A stretch of DNA of 9,069 nt from Clostridia bacterium (GTDB lineage: Bacteria > Bacillota > Clostridia > Christensenellales > Borkfalkiaceae), in assembly GCA_017421905.1 (NCBI GenBank), contig JAFOHH010000041.1, positions 1 to 9,069 on the forward strand, in the 5' to 3' direction. Below the pieces are notes generated by a model. That model searched no databases, was not told the DNA's origin, and saw nothing but the letters and a program-made list of their open reading frames with translations. The position numbers and the translations under genes were made by a program. Positions 1 through 6,752 of this stretch are shown in pieces; within the stretch, counting starts at the first letter, position 1, and each line of letters opens with the position of its first letter.

Positions 1-14
1 AGTTGTTTCTTCAT
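1..14 (-). CDS. 5' end of an unidentified gene cut by the window edge
   Basis: Only the first codons are inside the window: ATG at 14..12 followed by MKKQ. The start is convincing because a perfect AAGGAGG Shine-Dalgarno (minus strand, 28..22) sits 7 nt upstream and a near-consensus promoter lies further upstream at 98..70. No product can be assigned from four residues. The gene has its own promoter, so it is probably transcribed independently of the topoisomerase operon that ends upstream of it. Confidence 0.7.
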
Positions 15-44
15 AATTGATCCTCCTTGCCGAAAAATTGTTTT

Positions 45-62
45 GGAAAGATTTGCCTTTCC
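45..62 (-). promoter_or_regulatory. 5'-UTR hairpin at the predicted transcription start
   Basis: On the minus strand GGAAAG and CTTTCC form a perfect 6-bp inverted repeat around a 6-nt loop. The -10 box at 75..70 would start transcription near position 62 to 64, so this hairpin would form the extreme 5' end of the mRNA, about 17 nt before the AAGGAGG site. Known roles of such 5' stem-loops include protection from 5'-end-dependent decay, and a DNA operator is also possible. There is no T-run, so it is not a terminator. Confidence 0.5.
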
Positions 63-69
63 TAATTTC

Positions 70-98
70 ATCATAGCACAACTATCCACCGTTGTCAA
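70..98 (-). promoter_or_regulatory. Housekeeping-sigma promoter for the left-edge gene
   Basis: Read on the minus strand, a perfect TTGACA -35 (98..93) is separated by exactly 17 nt from a TATGAT -10 (75..70). It points at the AAGGAGG site and ATG at 14. The -35 is consensus and the -10 differs from TATAAT at one position, so strong constitutive expression is expected. The sequence just upstream of the -35 is C-rich on the minus strand, so no AT-rich UP element is seen next to the -35. Confidence 0.85.
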
Positions 99-146
99 TA
101 GGGGTGGGGGAATTTTTTGTGTGCGTTTTTGGGCAGTTTGTTAAGG

Positions 147-201
147 TTTAGATTCTTCGCTACGCTCAGAATGACAGAAAGAGGTAAAAATAAAAAACCG
201 C
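147..201. repeat. 55-bp intergenic direct repeat, copy 1
   Basis: This 55-bp unit recurs at 233..287 with a single difference (an A/G change in gacagaAagagg). The unit contains a motif with an imperfect palindrome (attct...agaat around tcgctacgctc) and ends in the A-tract and ccgc that act, on the minus strand, as the 3' arm and U-tract of a terminator. From memory, sequences resembling gattcttcgctacgctcaga are scattered between genes in many bacterial genomes, so this is probably a dispersed REP- or MITE-like element. Its copy number elsewhere cannot be seen here. Confidence 0.8.
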
Positions 202-218
202 TGATGAAACGCCTGCGG
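191..218 (-). terminator. Secondary, degenerate intrinsic terminator inside the repeat
   Basis: On the minus strand CCGC pairs with GCGG (218..215 with 201..198), extended past one mismatch by two more pairs, and is followed by the same interrupted T-tract (TTTTTTATTTTT) as the main terminator. The stem is much weaker than the primary one at 282..304. It could act as a backup for read-through from the topoisomerase operon before the promoter at 98..70. Confidence 0.45.
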
Positions 219-232
219 AAAAAGAAATACGT

Positions 233-287
233 TTTAGATTCTTCGCTACGCTCAGAATGACAGAGAGAGGTAAAAATAAAAAACCGC
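233..287. repeat. 55-bp intergenic direct repeat, copy 2
   Basis: This is the second copy of the unit at 147..201, offset by 86 bp and 54/55 identical. Its right end is fused to the strong topoisomerase operon terminator, so the 3' arm and U-tract of that terminator are part of the repeated unit. The 31 bp between the copies (202..232) is unrelated sequence that supplies the weak left arm of the degenerate terminator. Confidence 0.8.
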
Positions 288-307
288 CCCCGATTGGAGC
301 GGTTTTT
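271..307 (-). terminator. Intrinsic terminator of the topoisomerase operon
   Basis: Minus strand: AACCGC (304..299) pairs with GCGGTT (287..282), extended inward past one mismatch by two G-C pairs and outward by A-T pairs, then a T-tract (TTTTTTATTTTT). It begins 24 nt after the subunit A stop codon and has the expected orientation. Confidence 0.88.
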
Positions 308-330
308 CTATTGTAAATTCTTCCACGGAT

Positions 331-2763
331 TTACTTTTCTGCTTTTTGCGGACGGTAGCAATCTTTAATATCCAGTCCGCGCACGTTTTTCAAGGTTTTG
401 CCCTTGGAGGTGCGTTTTTCGATGGAGATATCTTCGGTATTAACGGCGAAGATTTCCCCCGTCATATCTTCTACCACTACGTCGTAAGCGTGCGTTACGT
501 AGGAGATAAAGAGTATTTCGTTTTCGTCGGACAGGTCGGAAATGATTACGCCCTTTCTTCTTCTCGAAAGCGGATCGAGATCGGCGGCGATCACGCGCTT
601 AAACGTGCCTTCCGTCGTAACGACGACGATTTCCCCTTCGTCCTTAATTTGCCCTGCGTAAACGACCATATCGCCGCGGTCGAGCATAACGCCGCCAACG
701 CCGGTGGCAATTCTTCCCTGCAAGGGGAGGTCGTCTTTCGTGGCGTTGAGCGCCATACCGCGTGCCGTTACAAAGAGCATGGTAGTATCGGGCTTATCTT
801 CTTCGATAGAAATAACGGAGTCGCCTTCTTTTAGTTTAATGGCTTGGAAGGACGCCTTTTGTACGTCGTATTCCGCCCACGTGGAGGCCTTAACCTGACC
901 GAGGCGGGTAAAGAAGAGGAGGTTTCCGCGCGGCATTTTATCGCCCACGGCAAAGAGCGCAACGGCTTTTTCGCCCCCTTCCGGCTTGACGAGTGCTTTA
1001 AACGCCGTGCCCTTTTCCTTATACTTAGCGTCGGGCAAGGAGTCGACCTCTATTTTATAGCAGTTGCCGAGGTTGGTAAAGGCAAGCACGGTATCGCCCG
1101 ACTGTGCGCGCACCGCTTGCGTAAATACTTCGGAAAGGGAGGAGGAATCGGTAATGATTTTCTTGGCGTTGTTATATTGCCGTTCGGGAATCTTTTTCAC
1201 GTTGCCAAGCGCCGTGAGTGCCACCACAAAGTTGTCCTTTTCGGGGGCTTCTTCCTCTATCTTTGTTTTAATTTTTTCCTTTAAGCCTACGATTTGCGTG
1301 CGGCGGTCGTTTTTAAATAGCTTTTTAACTTCTAAAAGCTCCTTTTTAACGACCTTCATTTGCAAATCTTTTTTAGCGACGATTTCGGAAAGCTCCTGAA
1401 TTTTAGCTTTGAGATCTTCCAGCTCGGCTTGCAGGGTGTATACTTCCATTTTATTGATACGATACAGTTTCATATCCAAAATGGCTTGCGCTTGCTCGTC
1501 CGAAAGGTTAAATTTCTTTTTCAGGTTGGCTTTCGCCGTTGCCGTATCTTCTGCCTTGCGGATAATTTTGATAACCTCGTCGATATTATTGCACGCAATA
1601 ACGAGACCCTCTAAAATATGGCAACGCTTTTTGGCTTTATCTAAGTCGAATTTGGTGCGCTTTAAAATAACTTCGCGCTGGAATTCGACGTAATGACGAA
1701 TGATGGTAAGCAGCCCCATTTGTTGCGGCTTTGCATCGGCAATGGCAACCATATTGATACCGAAGGTGGATTCGAGATCGGTATACTTAAACAGGTCTGC
1801 AACGACGGGCTCTGCCTTGGCGTCCTTTTTCAGCTTGATTACCACGCGAACACCGCTGTTGCGGTCGGATTCGTCGGCGATGTCTTGAATGTTGACGAGT
1901 GCGCCTTTTTTGTCCTCTCTAAGATCGGAAATTTTGGTAACGAGGGAGGTTTTATTAACCTGGTAAGGTAGTTCAGTAAAGACGATGGATTCCTTTCCGC
2001 CCGTGGCCTTTTCAATTTTATATTTGGCGCGCATAGTAACCTTGCCGCGCCCCGTTTCGTACGCTTTAACCAGTTCTTCCCCGCCGATTAAATAGCCGCC
2101 CGTGGGGAAATCCGGCCCGGGGATGTATTTCATCATCTCTTCTAAAGAGATTTTGGGCTTATCGATAAAGGCGCAAACGCCGTCTATCGTTTCGGCTAGG
2201 TTATGGGGAGGAATGTTGGTTGCAAGGCCTACCGCAATACCGCTTGTACCGTTTACGAGAAGGTTGGGGTAGCGGCAAGGGAGCATATCGGGCTCTAATT
2301 GCTTATCGTCGTAGTTTAAGCTGAACGATACCGTTTCCTTATCGAGATCGCGCACCATTTGCATGGCGATGGGCTTCATACGCGCTTCGGTATAACGCAT
2401 AGCCGCCGCCCCGTCGCCGTCCATCGAGCCGAAGTTGCCGTGGCCGTCTACAAGCGGTTCTCTCGTGTTAAAGGGCTGCGCTAAACGCACCATTGCATCG
2501 TAAACGGAGCTATCGCCGTGGGGGTGGAATTTACCCAAGCAGTCGCCCACGATACGCGCGCTTTTTACAAAGGGCTTTTCGGGCGTTAAGCCGAGTTCGT
2601 GATACATCGTGTAAATGATGCGGCGTTGTACGGGCTTTAAGCCGTCTTCTACGCGGGGCAAAGCGCGCTCTAAAATAACGTGCTCGGCATACGGCATCAT
2701 AGAGTTATGCAAAACTTCTTCCAGCGTGCTGGAAAATAAACCTTTTGTTTCTTGCTTTTCCAT
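331..2763 (-). CDS. gyrA/parC: Type IIA DNA topoisomerase subunit A (GyrA/ParC family), lacking a GyrA box
   Basis: This 810-aa protein is the DNA breakage-reunion subunit, which acts as an A2B2 complex with the adjacent B subunit. Visible features are the winged-helix and quinolone region with [10 protein letters not shown] at 80-89 (Ser85 and Asp89 match the quinolone-sensitive E. coli residues Ser83 and Asp87), the catalytic tyrosine Tyr124 in AAMRYTEAR, the GPDFPTGG motif at 216-223, a coiled-coil region near 360-490, and a beta-pinwheel C-terminal domain from about 511. The length fits both gyrase A and Gram-positive ParC. In the first blade, where gyrase has QRRGGKG, this protein has NNAKKII (531-537), so supercoiling by wrapping is doubtful and a topoisomerase IV-like decatenase is plausible. 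The only box-like residue is a degenerate RRRKG at 734-738. The ATG at 2763 was chosen because AAGGAG lies 10 nt upstream, the same spacing as in the B gene. An ATG at 2770 is out of frame. Confidence 0.93.
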   Translation of the reverse strand: MEKQETKGLFSSTLEEVLHNSMMPYAEHVILERALPRVEDGLKPVQRRIIYTMYHELGLTPEKPFVKSARIVGDCLGKFHPHGDSSVYDAMVRLAQPFNTREPLVDGHGNFGSMDGDGAAAMRYTEARMKPIAMQMVRDLDKETVSFSLNYDDKQLEPDMLPCRYPNLLVNGTSGIAVGLATNIPPHNLAETIDGVCAFIDKPKISLEEMMKYIPGPDFPTGGYLIGGEELVKAYETGRGKVTMRAKYKIEKATGGKESIVFTELPYQVNKTSLVTKISDLREDKKGALVNIQDIADESDRNSGVRVVIKLKKDAKAEPVVADLFKYTDLESTFGINMVAIADAKPQQMGLLTIIRHYVEFQREVILKRTKFDLDKAKKRCHILEGLVIACNNIDEVIKIIRKAEDTATAKANLKKKFNLSDEQAQAILDMKLYRINKMEVYTLQAELEDLKAKIQELSEIVAKKDLQMKVVKKELLEVKKLFKNDRRTQIVGLKEKIKTKIEEEAPEKDNFVVALTALGNVKKIPERQYNNAKKIITDSSSLSEVFTQAVRAQSGDTVLAFTNLGNCYKIEVDSLPDAKYKEKGTAFKALVKPEGGEKAVALFAVGDKMPRGNLLFFTRLGQVKASTWAEYDVQKASFQAIKLKEGDSVISIEEDKPDTTMLFVTARGMALNATKDDLPLQGRIATGVGGVMLDRGDMVVYAGQIKDEGEIVVVTTEGTFKRVIAADLDPLSRRRKGVIISDLSDENEILFISYVTHAYDVVVEDMTGEIFAVNTEDISIEKRTSKGKTLKNVRGLDIKDCYRPQKAEK

Positions 2764-2773
2764 TTTGCATTAA

Positions 2774-2780
2774 CTCCTTA
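2774..2780 (-). promoter_or_regulatory. Ribosome binding site overlapping the subunit B stop codon
   Basis: On the minus strand TAAGGAG reads as the subunit B stop codon TAA (2780..2778) fused to the AAGGAG site (2779..2774) of subunit A. The two ORFs are 14 nt apart. A ribosome terminating on B covers the A initiation region, which should couple translation and help keep the two subunits equimolar. Confidence 0.75.
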
Positions 2781-4739
2781 CTTTTTTAATTTGATAAACG
2801 CGTCTTCTTTGTTGAAGTTAGCGTGTTCGGTAATGTATTGTTTGCGGAGGTCTATACTGTCGCCAAGAAGGGTGGAAATGAGGCGTTCGGCCTCGCTTCC
2901 GTCTTCTATCGTAACGCGCATAAGCGAGCGACTTTCGGGGTTCATGGTCGTTTCCCAAAGCTGTTCGGGGTTCATTTCGCCAAGACCTTTATAGCGTTGA
3001 ATTTGATAGCCCCTGCCAACGAGGTCGATTTTCGCTTGCAGCTCGCTATCGTCGTAAGCGTATTCCACGCGGTCCTTTTTGTACACCTTGTATAAGGGGG
3101 GCATACCGATATAAACGTGGCCTTCGGTAATTAAGGGCTTCATATAACGGAAGAAGAAGGTGAGCAAAATAGCACGAATGTGCGCGCCGTCTTGGTCGGC
3201 ATCGGAAAGAATGATGACCTTATCGAAATTGAGGTCCTTAATTTGGAAATCTTCCCCGATATCCGTACCGAGTGCGCTGATGAGCGTGCGGATTTCTTCG
3301 TTAGCGATAACTTGGTCGATGCGCTTTTTCTCTACGTTAAGCGGTTTGCTGCGGAGAGGCAAAATGGCTTGATATAAGCTATCTCTTCCCTGCTTTGCAG
3401 AGCCGCCTGCAGAGTCGCCCTCTACGATAAACAGTTCGTTACGCTCTGCCTTTTTGCTACGGCAAGCGGCGAGTTTTCCGAGGGTGTTAAAGGAATCGAT
3501 AGCGTTTTTACTGCGCGCAATTTCCTTGGCGTGCTTTGCTGCAAGACGGGCCTTTGCCGCACCTTGCGCCTTTTTCATAATTGCATCGAATACGGCGTTT
3601 GCGCCCTTTTCGTTAGCAAAGTTTTGCAGAGCGGAAACGGTAAAGCTATCTACCGCAGGGCGCGCCTCGGGATTGCCGAGCTTGGTTTTGGTTTGCCCTT
3701 CGAACTGCACGTTTTTCATTTTGATGGAAAGGACGGCGGTGATACCCTCTCTAAAATCGTCGCCGAGGAAGTTATCGTCCTTTTCCTTTAAATATTTTTC
3801 CTTGCGGGCGTAATCGTTTAGCACCTTGGTAAGACCCGACTTAAAGCCTACCTCGTGCATACCGCCTTCCGGAGTGGGAATGTTATTGACGTAAGAAATA
3901 ATGGTATCGGTAAACGCATCGGTATACTGAATGGCAAATTCGATGCGAATGCCGTCTACCTCGCCGCTGCAATAAACGGGCGTGTTGAAAAGTACGGTTT
4001 TGCCGCTGTTGCGGTTGATATCGAGAACGAAATCGCGAATGCCGCCCTCGTAGCAATATTCTACCGTTTTTACCTCGTTGCCGCGGTAATCGGTAAGGCG
4101 GAGGCGCAGCCCTTTGTTTAGGAAGGCAACCTCTTTTAAGTGCTTGCTGATAACCTCGTAATCGAACCGCGTGGTTTCAAATACCGCCGCATCCGGCTTA
4201 AAGGTTACGAGCGTACCTTTTTTGGTGGTTTTCTTTTTGGTGTTGGTAAGGGGAGCAACGGGAACGCCGGAGTGGTATTTCTTTTCCGCCTCGTCAAAGT
4301 AGCTGTGGAATTCCATACGGTAAACCGTGCCGCGGTATACCTCTACCTTAAGCCATTCGGAAAGGGCGTTGGTTACCGATGCGCCTACGCCGTGCAAGCC
4401 GCCCGAATAACTGTAATTGTGGTTATCGAACTTGCCGCCTGCGTGCAGCTGCGTAAATACGACTTCTACGCCCGAAATACCCATTTTGGGGTGAATATCG
4501 GTGGGGATACCACGTCCGTTATCTTCTACCGAAACGCTGCCATCGCCGTTTAATTTTACGTCGATAAAATCGGCAAAGCCGTTGGCGGCCTCGTCTACGG
4601 CGTTGTCTACGATTTCCCAAAGAATGTGGTGCAGACCCGTTTTGCCGGTAGAACCGATATACATACCCGGACGGATACGAACGGCCTCTAATCCCTCTAA
4701 AATTTCTATATCGCCAGCATTATATTTCTTTTCAGCCAT
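2778..4739 (-). CDS. gyrB/parE: Type IIA DNA topoisomerase subunit B (GyrB/ParE family)
   Basis: This 653-aa ATPase and TOPRIM subunit powers strand passage by the A subunit encoded immediately downstream. The GHKL ATPase domain has Glu42 and Asn46 in EIVDNA, Asp73 in EDNGRGIP, and the ATP-lid glycines GGLHGVG at 113-119. The transducer region follows at about 220-390. The TOPRIM domain has VEGDSAGGSAKQ with acidic Glu440 and the DADQD motif (Asp513, 515, 517) for Mg2+. The C-terminal QRYKGLGEMN and QLWETTMNP motifs are at 581-601. The length matches the short Gram-positive forms, without the E. coli GyrB insert. Some residues look gyrase-like (VEKKRIDQVIANEEIRTLISALG) and others ParE-like (the KFDNHNY.YSGGLHG stretch), so gyrase versus topoisomerase IV is unresolved. 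The start at 4739 is fixed by AAGGAG 10 nt upstream. Its own promoter lies at 4793..4765. Confidence 0.95.
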   Translation of the reverse strand: MAEKKYNAGDIEILEGLEAVRIRPGMYIGSTGKTGLHHILWEIVDNAVDEAANGFADFIDVKLNGDGSVSVEDNGRGIPTDIHPKMGISGVEVVFTQLHAGGKFDNHNYSYSGGLHGVGASVTNALSEWLKVEVYRGTVYRMEFHSYFDEAEKKYHSGVPVAPLTNTKKKTTKKGTLVTFKPDAAVFETTRFDYEVISKHLKEVAFLNKGLRLRLTDYRGNEVKTVEYCYEGGIRDFVLDINRNSGKTVLFNTPVYCSGEVDGIRIEFAIQYTDAFTDTIISYVNNIPTPEGGMHEVGFKSGLTKVLNDYARKEKYLKEKDDNFLGDDFREGITAVLSIKMKNVQFEGQTKTKLGNPEARPAVDSFTVSALQNFANEKGANAVFDAIMKKAQGAAKARLAAKHAKEIARSKNAIDSFNTLGKLAACRSKKAERNELFIVEGDSAGGSAKQGRDSLYQAILPLRSKPLNVEKKRIDQVIANEEIRTLISALGTDIGEDFQIKDLNFDKVIILSDADQDGAHIRAILLTFFFRYMKPLITEGHVYIGMPPLYKVYKKDRVEYAYDDSELQAKIDLVGRGYQIQRYKGLGEMNPEQLWETTMNPESRSLMRVTIEDGSEAERLISTLLGDSIDLRKQYITEHANFNKEDAFIKLKK

Positions 4740-4764
4740 AACGTTAAATCTCCTTATGGAAATA

Positions 4765-4793
4765 ATTGTACCACATTATCTTGTATTTTTCAA
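4765..4793 (-). promoter_or_regulatory. Housekeeping-sigma promoter of the topoisomerase operon
   Basis: Minus strand: TTGAAA -35 (4793..4788), a 17-nt spacer, and TACAAT -10 (4770..4765) preceded by TG one base before the box (an extended -10). The predicted start lies close to the AAGGAG site at 4755..4750, giving a very short leader. It is the best-scoring promoter I can find in this interval and points at subunit B. Confidence 0.82.
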
Positions 4794-5045
4794 CCATATT
4801 CGGCACAATTTTTAGGGTTTTTTCAATAAAGATACATCATTTTTGCCGCAACGTGTTGCCAAAACAAAAATAATGCATAAGTATTTATTTTCACGCATTT
4901 TTATACGGCGTTTTTATCAGATTTTGTTAAAGTTTGGCGATTGCATAAAAATACATTCGCCTTTTTACGAGGAGTTTTGACAAGTTTTTTAGCGAAAAGG
5001 CATTTCGCTTACACATAAAAAACCGCCCCTGTTATTTTTCTTGCC
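4794..5045. other. AT-rich intergenic region with several inverted repeats, no gene
   Basis: About 250 bp separate the topoisomerase promoter from the alcohol dehydrogenase terminator. I see no supported gene. It holds a GCAAC/GTTGC inverted repeat (4848..4859), an imperfect stem GCGA...TCGC (4937..4960), and a perfect 7-bp inverted repeat AGCGAAA/TTTCGCT with a 5-nt loop (4991..5009). None is followed by a T-run on its 3' side on either strand, so they do not look like terminators. Operators or RNA structures are possible. A lone half-terminator lies at 5014..5034. Confidence 0.5.
5014..5034 (-). repeat. Orphan half-copy of the adjacent terminator
   Basis: The segment cataaaaaaccgcccctgtta nearly repeats 5046..5068, which is the 3' arm plus U-tract of the strong terminator next to it. 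The copy has no left arm of its own. On the minus strand it reads AGGGGCGGT then TTTTTTATG, so the upstream terminator arm (CCGCCCCT) could pair with either copy. Confidence 0.65.
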
Positions 5046-5078
5046 CATAAAAAAACCGCCCCTTGTTAGGGGCGGTTT
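5046..5078 (-). terminator. Strong intrinsic terminator after the alcohol dehydrogenase
   Basis: Minus strand: a perfect 11-bp stem (5078..5068 with 5063..5053, core AACCGCCCC/GGGGCGGTT), a 4-nt loop, and a run of T residues. It starts 12 nt after the alcohol dehydrogenase stop codon. It closes the BMC-associated transcription unit and insulates the topoisomerase operon. Confidence 0.93.
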
Positions 5079-5090
5079 AACGCGGTGATA

Positions 5091-6236
5091 TTACCACAGG
5101 TTTTTGTAAATTTCTTCAATATCGTGCAAGGTAGGAGTGCGGGGGTTGGTTTTCGTACAGCCGTCTGCAAGGGCTTTTTTTGCCATTTGCGGAATTTGCG
5201 CAAAATACTCTTCCTTACTGATGGAAAGCATTTCGGAAAGGCGGAGAGGAATGTTCATTTCCTTCATCATAAATTCCACCCACATACAAAGGGTATTTAC
5301 GGTATTTACCTCGTTAAAGGCTTGCACGCCCAAGGTGCGCGCCGCGGTGCAGTATTTGCGGACGGCGGGGAGGTATTCCGTTTTGCTTTTGCTGTGTACG
5401 TCGATATCCGAATTAAAGCGAATGATATGGGGGAGCAAAATGGCGTTTGCTCTGCCGTGCGGAACGTGAAAATTAGCGCCGAGCTGGTGCGCCATACCGT
5501 GGTTTAACCCAAGGTTTGCCGAGTTAAACGCCAAGCCTGCCAGGCAGGAGGCTACGTGCATTTTTCTCCTTGCGTGAACGTCGTTATTATCAAGATAAGA
5601 GCGCAGCAGGAACATACCGATAATTTCGATCGCCTTTTCTGCAAGAGCGGCGGAAAACTCGTTGTTATCCAAGCTTACGTACGCTTCGAGCGCGTGCGTA
5701 AACACGTCCATACCCGTATCTGCCGTGATATCGGCAGGAACGCTTTTTACGAGAACCTCGTCTAAAATGGCCTCTTCGGGCGTTAAGGAGGGAGCAACGA
5801 GAGGGAGCTTTTCCTTTTTAACGTTGTCGGAAATAACCGCAAAAGAAGTAACCTCGCTACCCGTACCGCTGGTGGTGGGAATAGCAATTAAATAGGGGGA
5901 GTACCCCGAGATGATGCGACTGGCAAATTCGCGAATCGCCTTTGCGCTATCCATAGCCGAGCCGCCGCCAACTGCAACGATGCACTCGGGCTTGGTGGAA
6001 AGAACGGCTTTCACCCCTTCGACAACCTTATCCATGGGAGGATCGGGAACAACGTCGGAAAAAACGGTATACGAAACGCCGCCCTTTTTAAGCGGAGCGG
6101 TGATTAAATCGATCATACCGCTTTTTACCACGAAGGGATCGGTAATGACGATTGCCGTTTGATATTTTAATTGCGAAAGGCGCGATAAGGCGTCTTCCCC
6201 AAAATAAATTTTTGTGTGAATGCCAAATTTTTTCAT
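5091..6236 (-). CDS. pduQ: Iron-dependent alcohol dehydrogenase, PduQ-like (1-propanol dehydrogenase)
   Basis: This 381-aa group III (Fe-type) alcohol dehydrogenase should reduce the aldehyde intermediate to an alcohol with NADH, regenerating NAD+ for the CoA-acylating aldehyde dehydrogenase of the microcompartment. The NAD-binding GGGSAMDSAK is at 90-99, followed by PTTSGTGSEVT at 120-130. Metal ligands can be placed by family spacing at Asp177, His181 (TGMDVFTHALEA), His246 and His260 (GLNHGMAHQLG and HVPHG). GMDVFTHALEA, AHQLG and the TNPR near the C-terminus resemble PduQ. No N-terminal encapsulation-type extension is seen. The start at 6236 (MKKFGIHTK) is preferred: an in-frame ATG at 6260 has no ribosome binding site, whereas GGGGA precedes 6236. 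That GGGG lies in a hairpin. EutG or 1,3-propanediol dehydrogenase are alternatives. The context with PduT and PduS favours PduQ. Confidence 0.88.
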   Translation of the reverse strand: MKKFGIHTKIYFGEDALSRLSQLKYQTAIVITDPFVVKSGMIDLITAPLKKGGVSYTVFSDVVPDPPMDKVVEGVKAVLSTKPECIVAVGGGSAMDSAKAIREFASRIISGYSPYLIAIPTTSGTGSEVTSFAVISDNVKKEKLPLVAPSLTPEEAILDEVLVKSVPADITADTGMDVFTHALEAYVSLDNNEFSAALAEKAIEIIGMFLLRSYLDNNDVHARRKMHVASCLAGLAFNSANLGLNHGMAHQLGANFHVPHGRANAILLPHIIRFNSDIDVHSKSKTEYLPAVRKYCTAARTLGVQAFNEVNTVNTLCMWVEFMMKEMNIPLRLSEMLSISKEEYFAQIPQMAKKALADGCTKTNPRTPTLHDIEEIYKNLW

Positions 6237-6245
6237 AGTACGATT

Positions 6246-6257
6246 CCCCGTTCGGGG
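6246..6257 (-). promoter_or_regulatory. Hairpin covering the ribosome binding site of the alcohol dehydrogenase
   Basis: On the minus strand CCCCGAACGGGG is a perfect inverted repeat (6257..6246), and its right arm GGGG is the only purine-rich Shine-Dalgarno candidate before the ATG at 6236. If the hairpin forms, the site is occluded. It lies in the 42-nt gap after the ParB-like gene, so a ribosome finishing that gene, or a factor binding here, could open it. The regulatory role is inference. Confidence 0.5.
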
Positions 6258-6278
6258 CATTGCGACGCTTGTCTAAAA

Positions 6279-6752
6279 TTATAATAAGTAGTAAGGAAGA
6301 TCACGCTTAATTTTTTTGATTGCGTTAAACTTTTCTTCGTGAATGGGGTCGGGCTTTTCTTCCGCTGCGGCGGGCGCTTTTACCGTTTTTTCCGCCTTTG
6401 CGGCAGGTTGGGTGTTAAGAGAGCGCGCAAGCGATTTAGCCTCTTCTTGCGAAAGGCGAACGATTACCGCAGGAACGGTGGGCATTTCCAGCTTTTTGCA
6501 AACGGAAAGGGTGGCGTTACCGCGAATGATGCGCAGCGTTTCGCCGTCTGCCCAAAGGAGCAGGGGCTCGGTTACGCCGTATTTTTGAATAAGGGCGGCG
6601 TTTTCGGCACGCTTATCCTTTACAAACCCTGCGGGGGTGGAGCTGATTTCCGCTACCGAAACGGTTACGATATTAGCTTGGGGCAAGGCTGCTTTTTGCG
6701 TTTGGTTTGCCGCTTTTCCTGCACGGAGCAGACTGCTTTTTCCTACCGGCAT
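6279..6752 (-). CDS. Small ParB N-terminal-domain-like protein, putative ParA partner or adaptor
   Basis: A 157-aa protein with no firm family name. Residues 29-113 resemble the ParB/sulfiredoxin N-terminal fold: a VSVAEI strand, ALIQKYGVTEPLLLW, LRIIRGNATLSVCKKL, then VPAVIVRLSQEEAKSLARSLNT. The ParB arginine box GERR is replaced by GNAT (78-81), and the HTH and dimerisation domains of a true ParB are absent. The N-terminus is basic (Lys5, Arg10, Lys13), as in ParA-stimulating peptides. Residues 116-136 are an Ala/Pro/Lys/Glu linker, and 137-157 form a short amphipathic segment with Phe142, Ile145, Ile148 and Leu152 on one face, ending PYYLL. The gene overlaps parA by 10 nt, and AAGGAG lies 11 nt before its ATG. 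I infer a ParA cargo adaptor comparable in role to McdB. An anti-activator or plasmid-type relic is also possible. Confidence 0.7.
   Translation of the reverse strand: MPVGKSSLLRAGKAANQTQKAALPQANIVTVSVAEISSTPAGFVKDKRAENAALIQKYGVTEPLLLWADGETLRIIRGNATLSVCKKLEMPTVPAVIVRLSQEEAKSLARSLNTQPAAKAEKTVKAPAAAEEKPDPIHEEKFNAIKKIKRDLPYYLL

Noticed and set aside
101..110. G-rich run as a G-quadruplex near the left promoter
   Set aside because: Only two G-tracts are present, whereas a stable intramolecular quadruplex needs four.
147..287. The two 55-bp repeats as a CRISPR array
   Set aside because: Only two copies with one 31-bp intervening segment, no cas genes, and the repeat contains a terminator U-tract; intergenic duplication is the simpler reading.
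346..834. Long plus-strand ORFs opposite the topoisomerase genes (several up to about 160 codons)
   Set aside because: They lie antisense to genes with intact catalytic motifs and have no ribosome sites or recognisable domains; they are frame shadows.
4873..4980. 35-codon plus-strand ORF in the intergenic region
   Set aside because: No ribosome binding site before its ATG, no recognisable promoter, low-complexity composition typical of AT-rich spacer DNA.
4981..5009. TTGACA-like box with downstream hairpin as a plus-strand promoter
   Set aside because: No acceptable -10 at 16 to 18 nt, and no plus-strand gene follows.
6237..6260. Upstream ATG extending the alcohol dehydrogenase by 8 residues (MPRTGNRT)
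   Set aside because: No ribosome site before it, and the family normally starts near the MKKFGIHTKIYFG stretch; not an encapsulation peptide because it is too short and not amphipathic.
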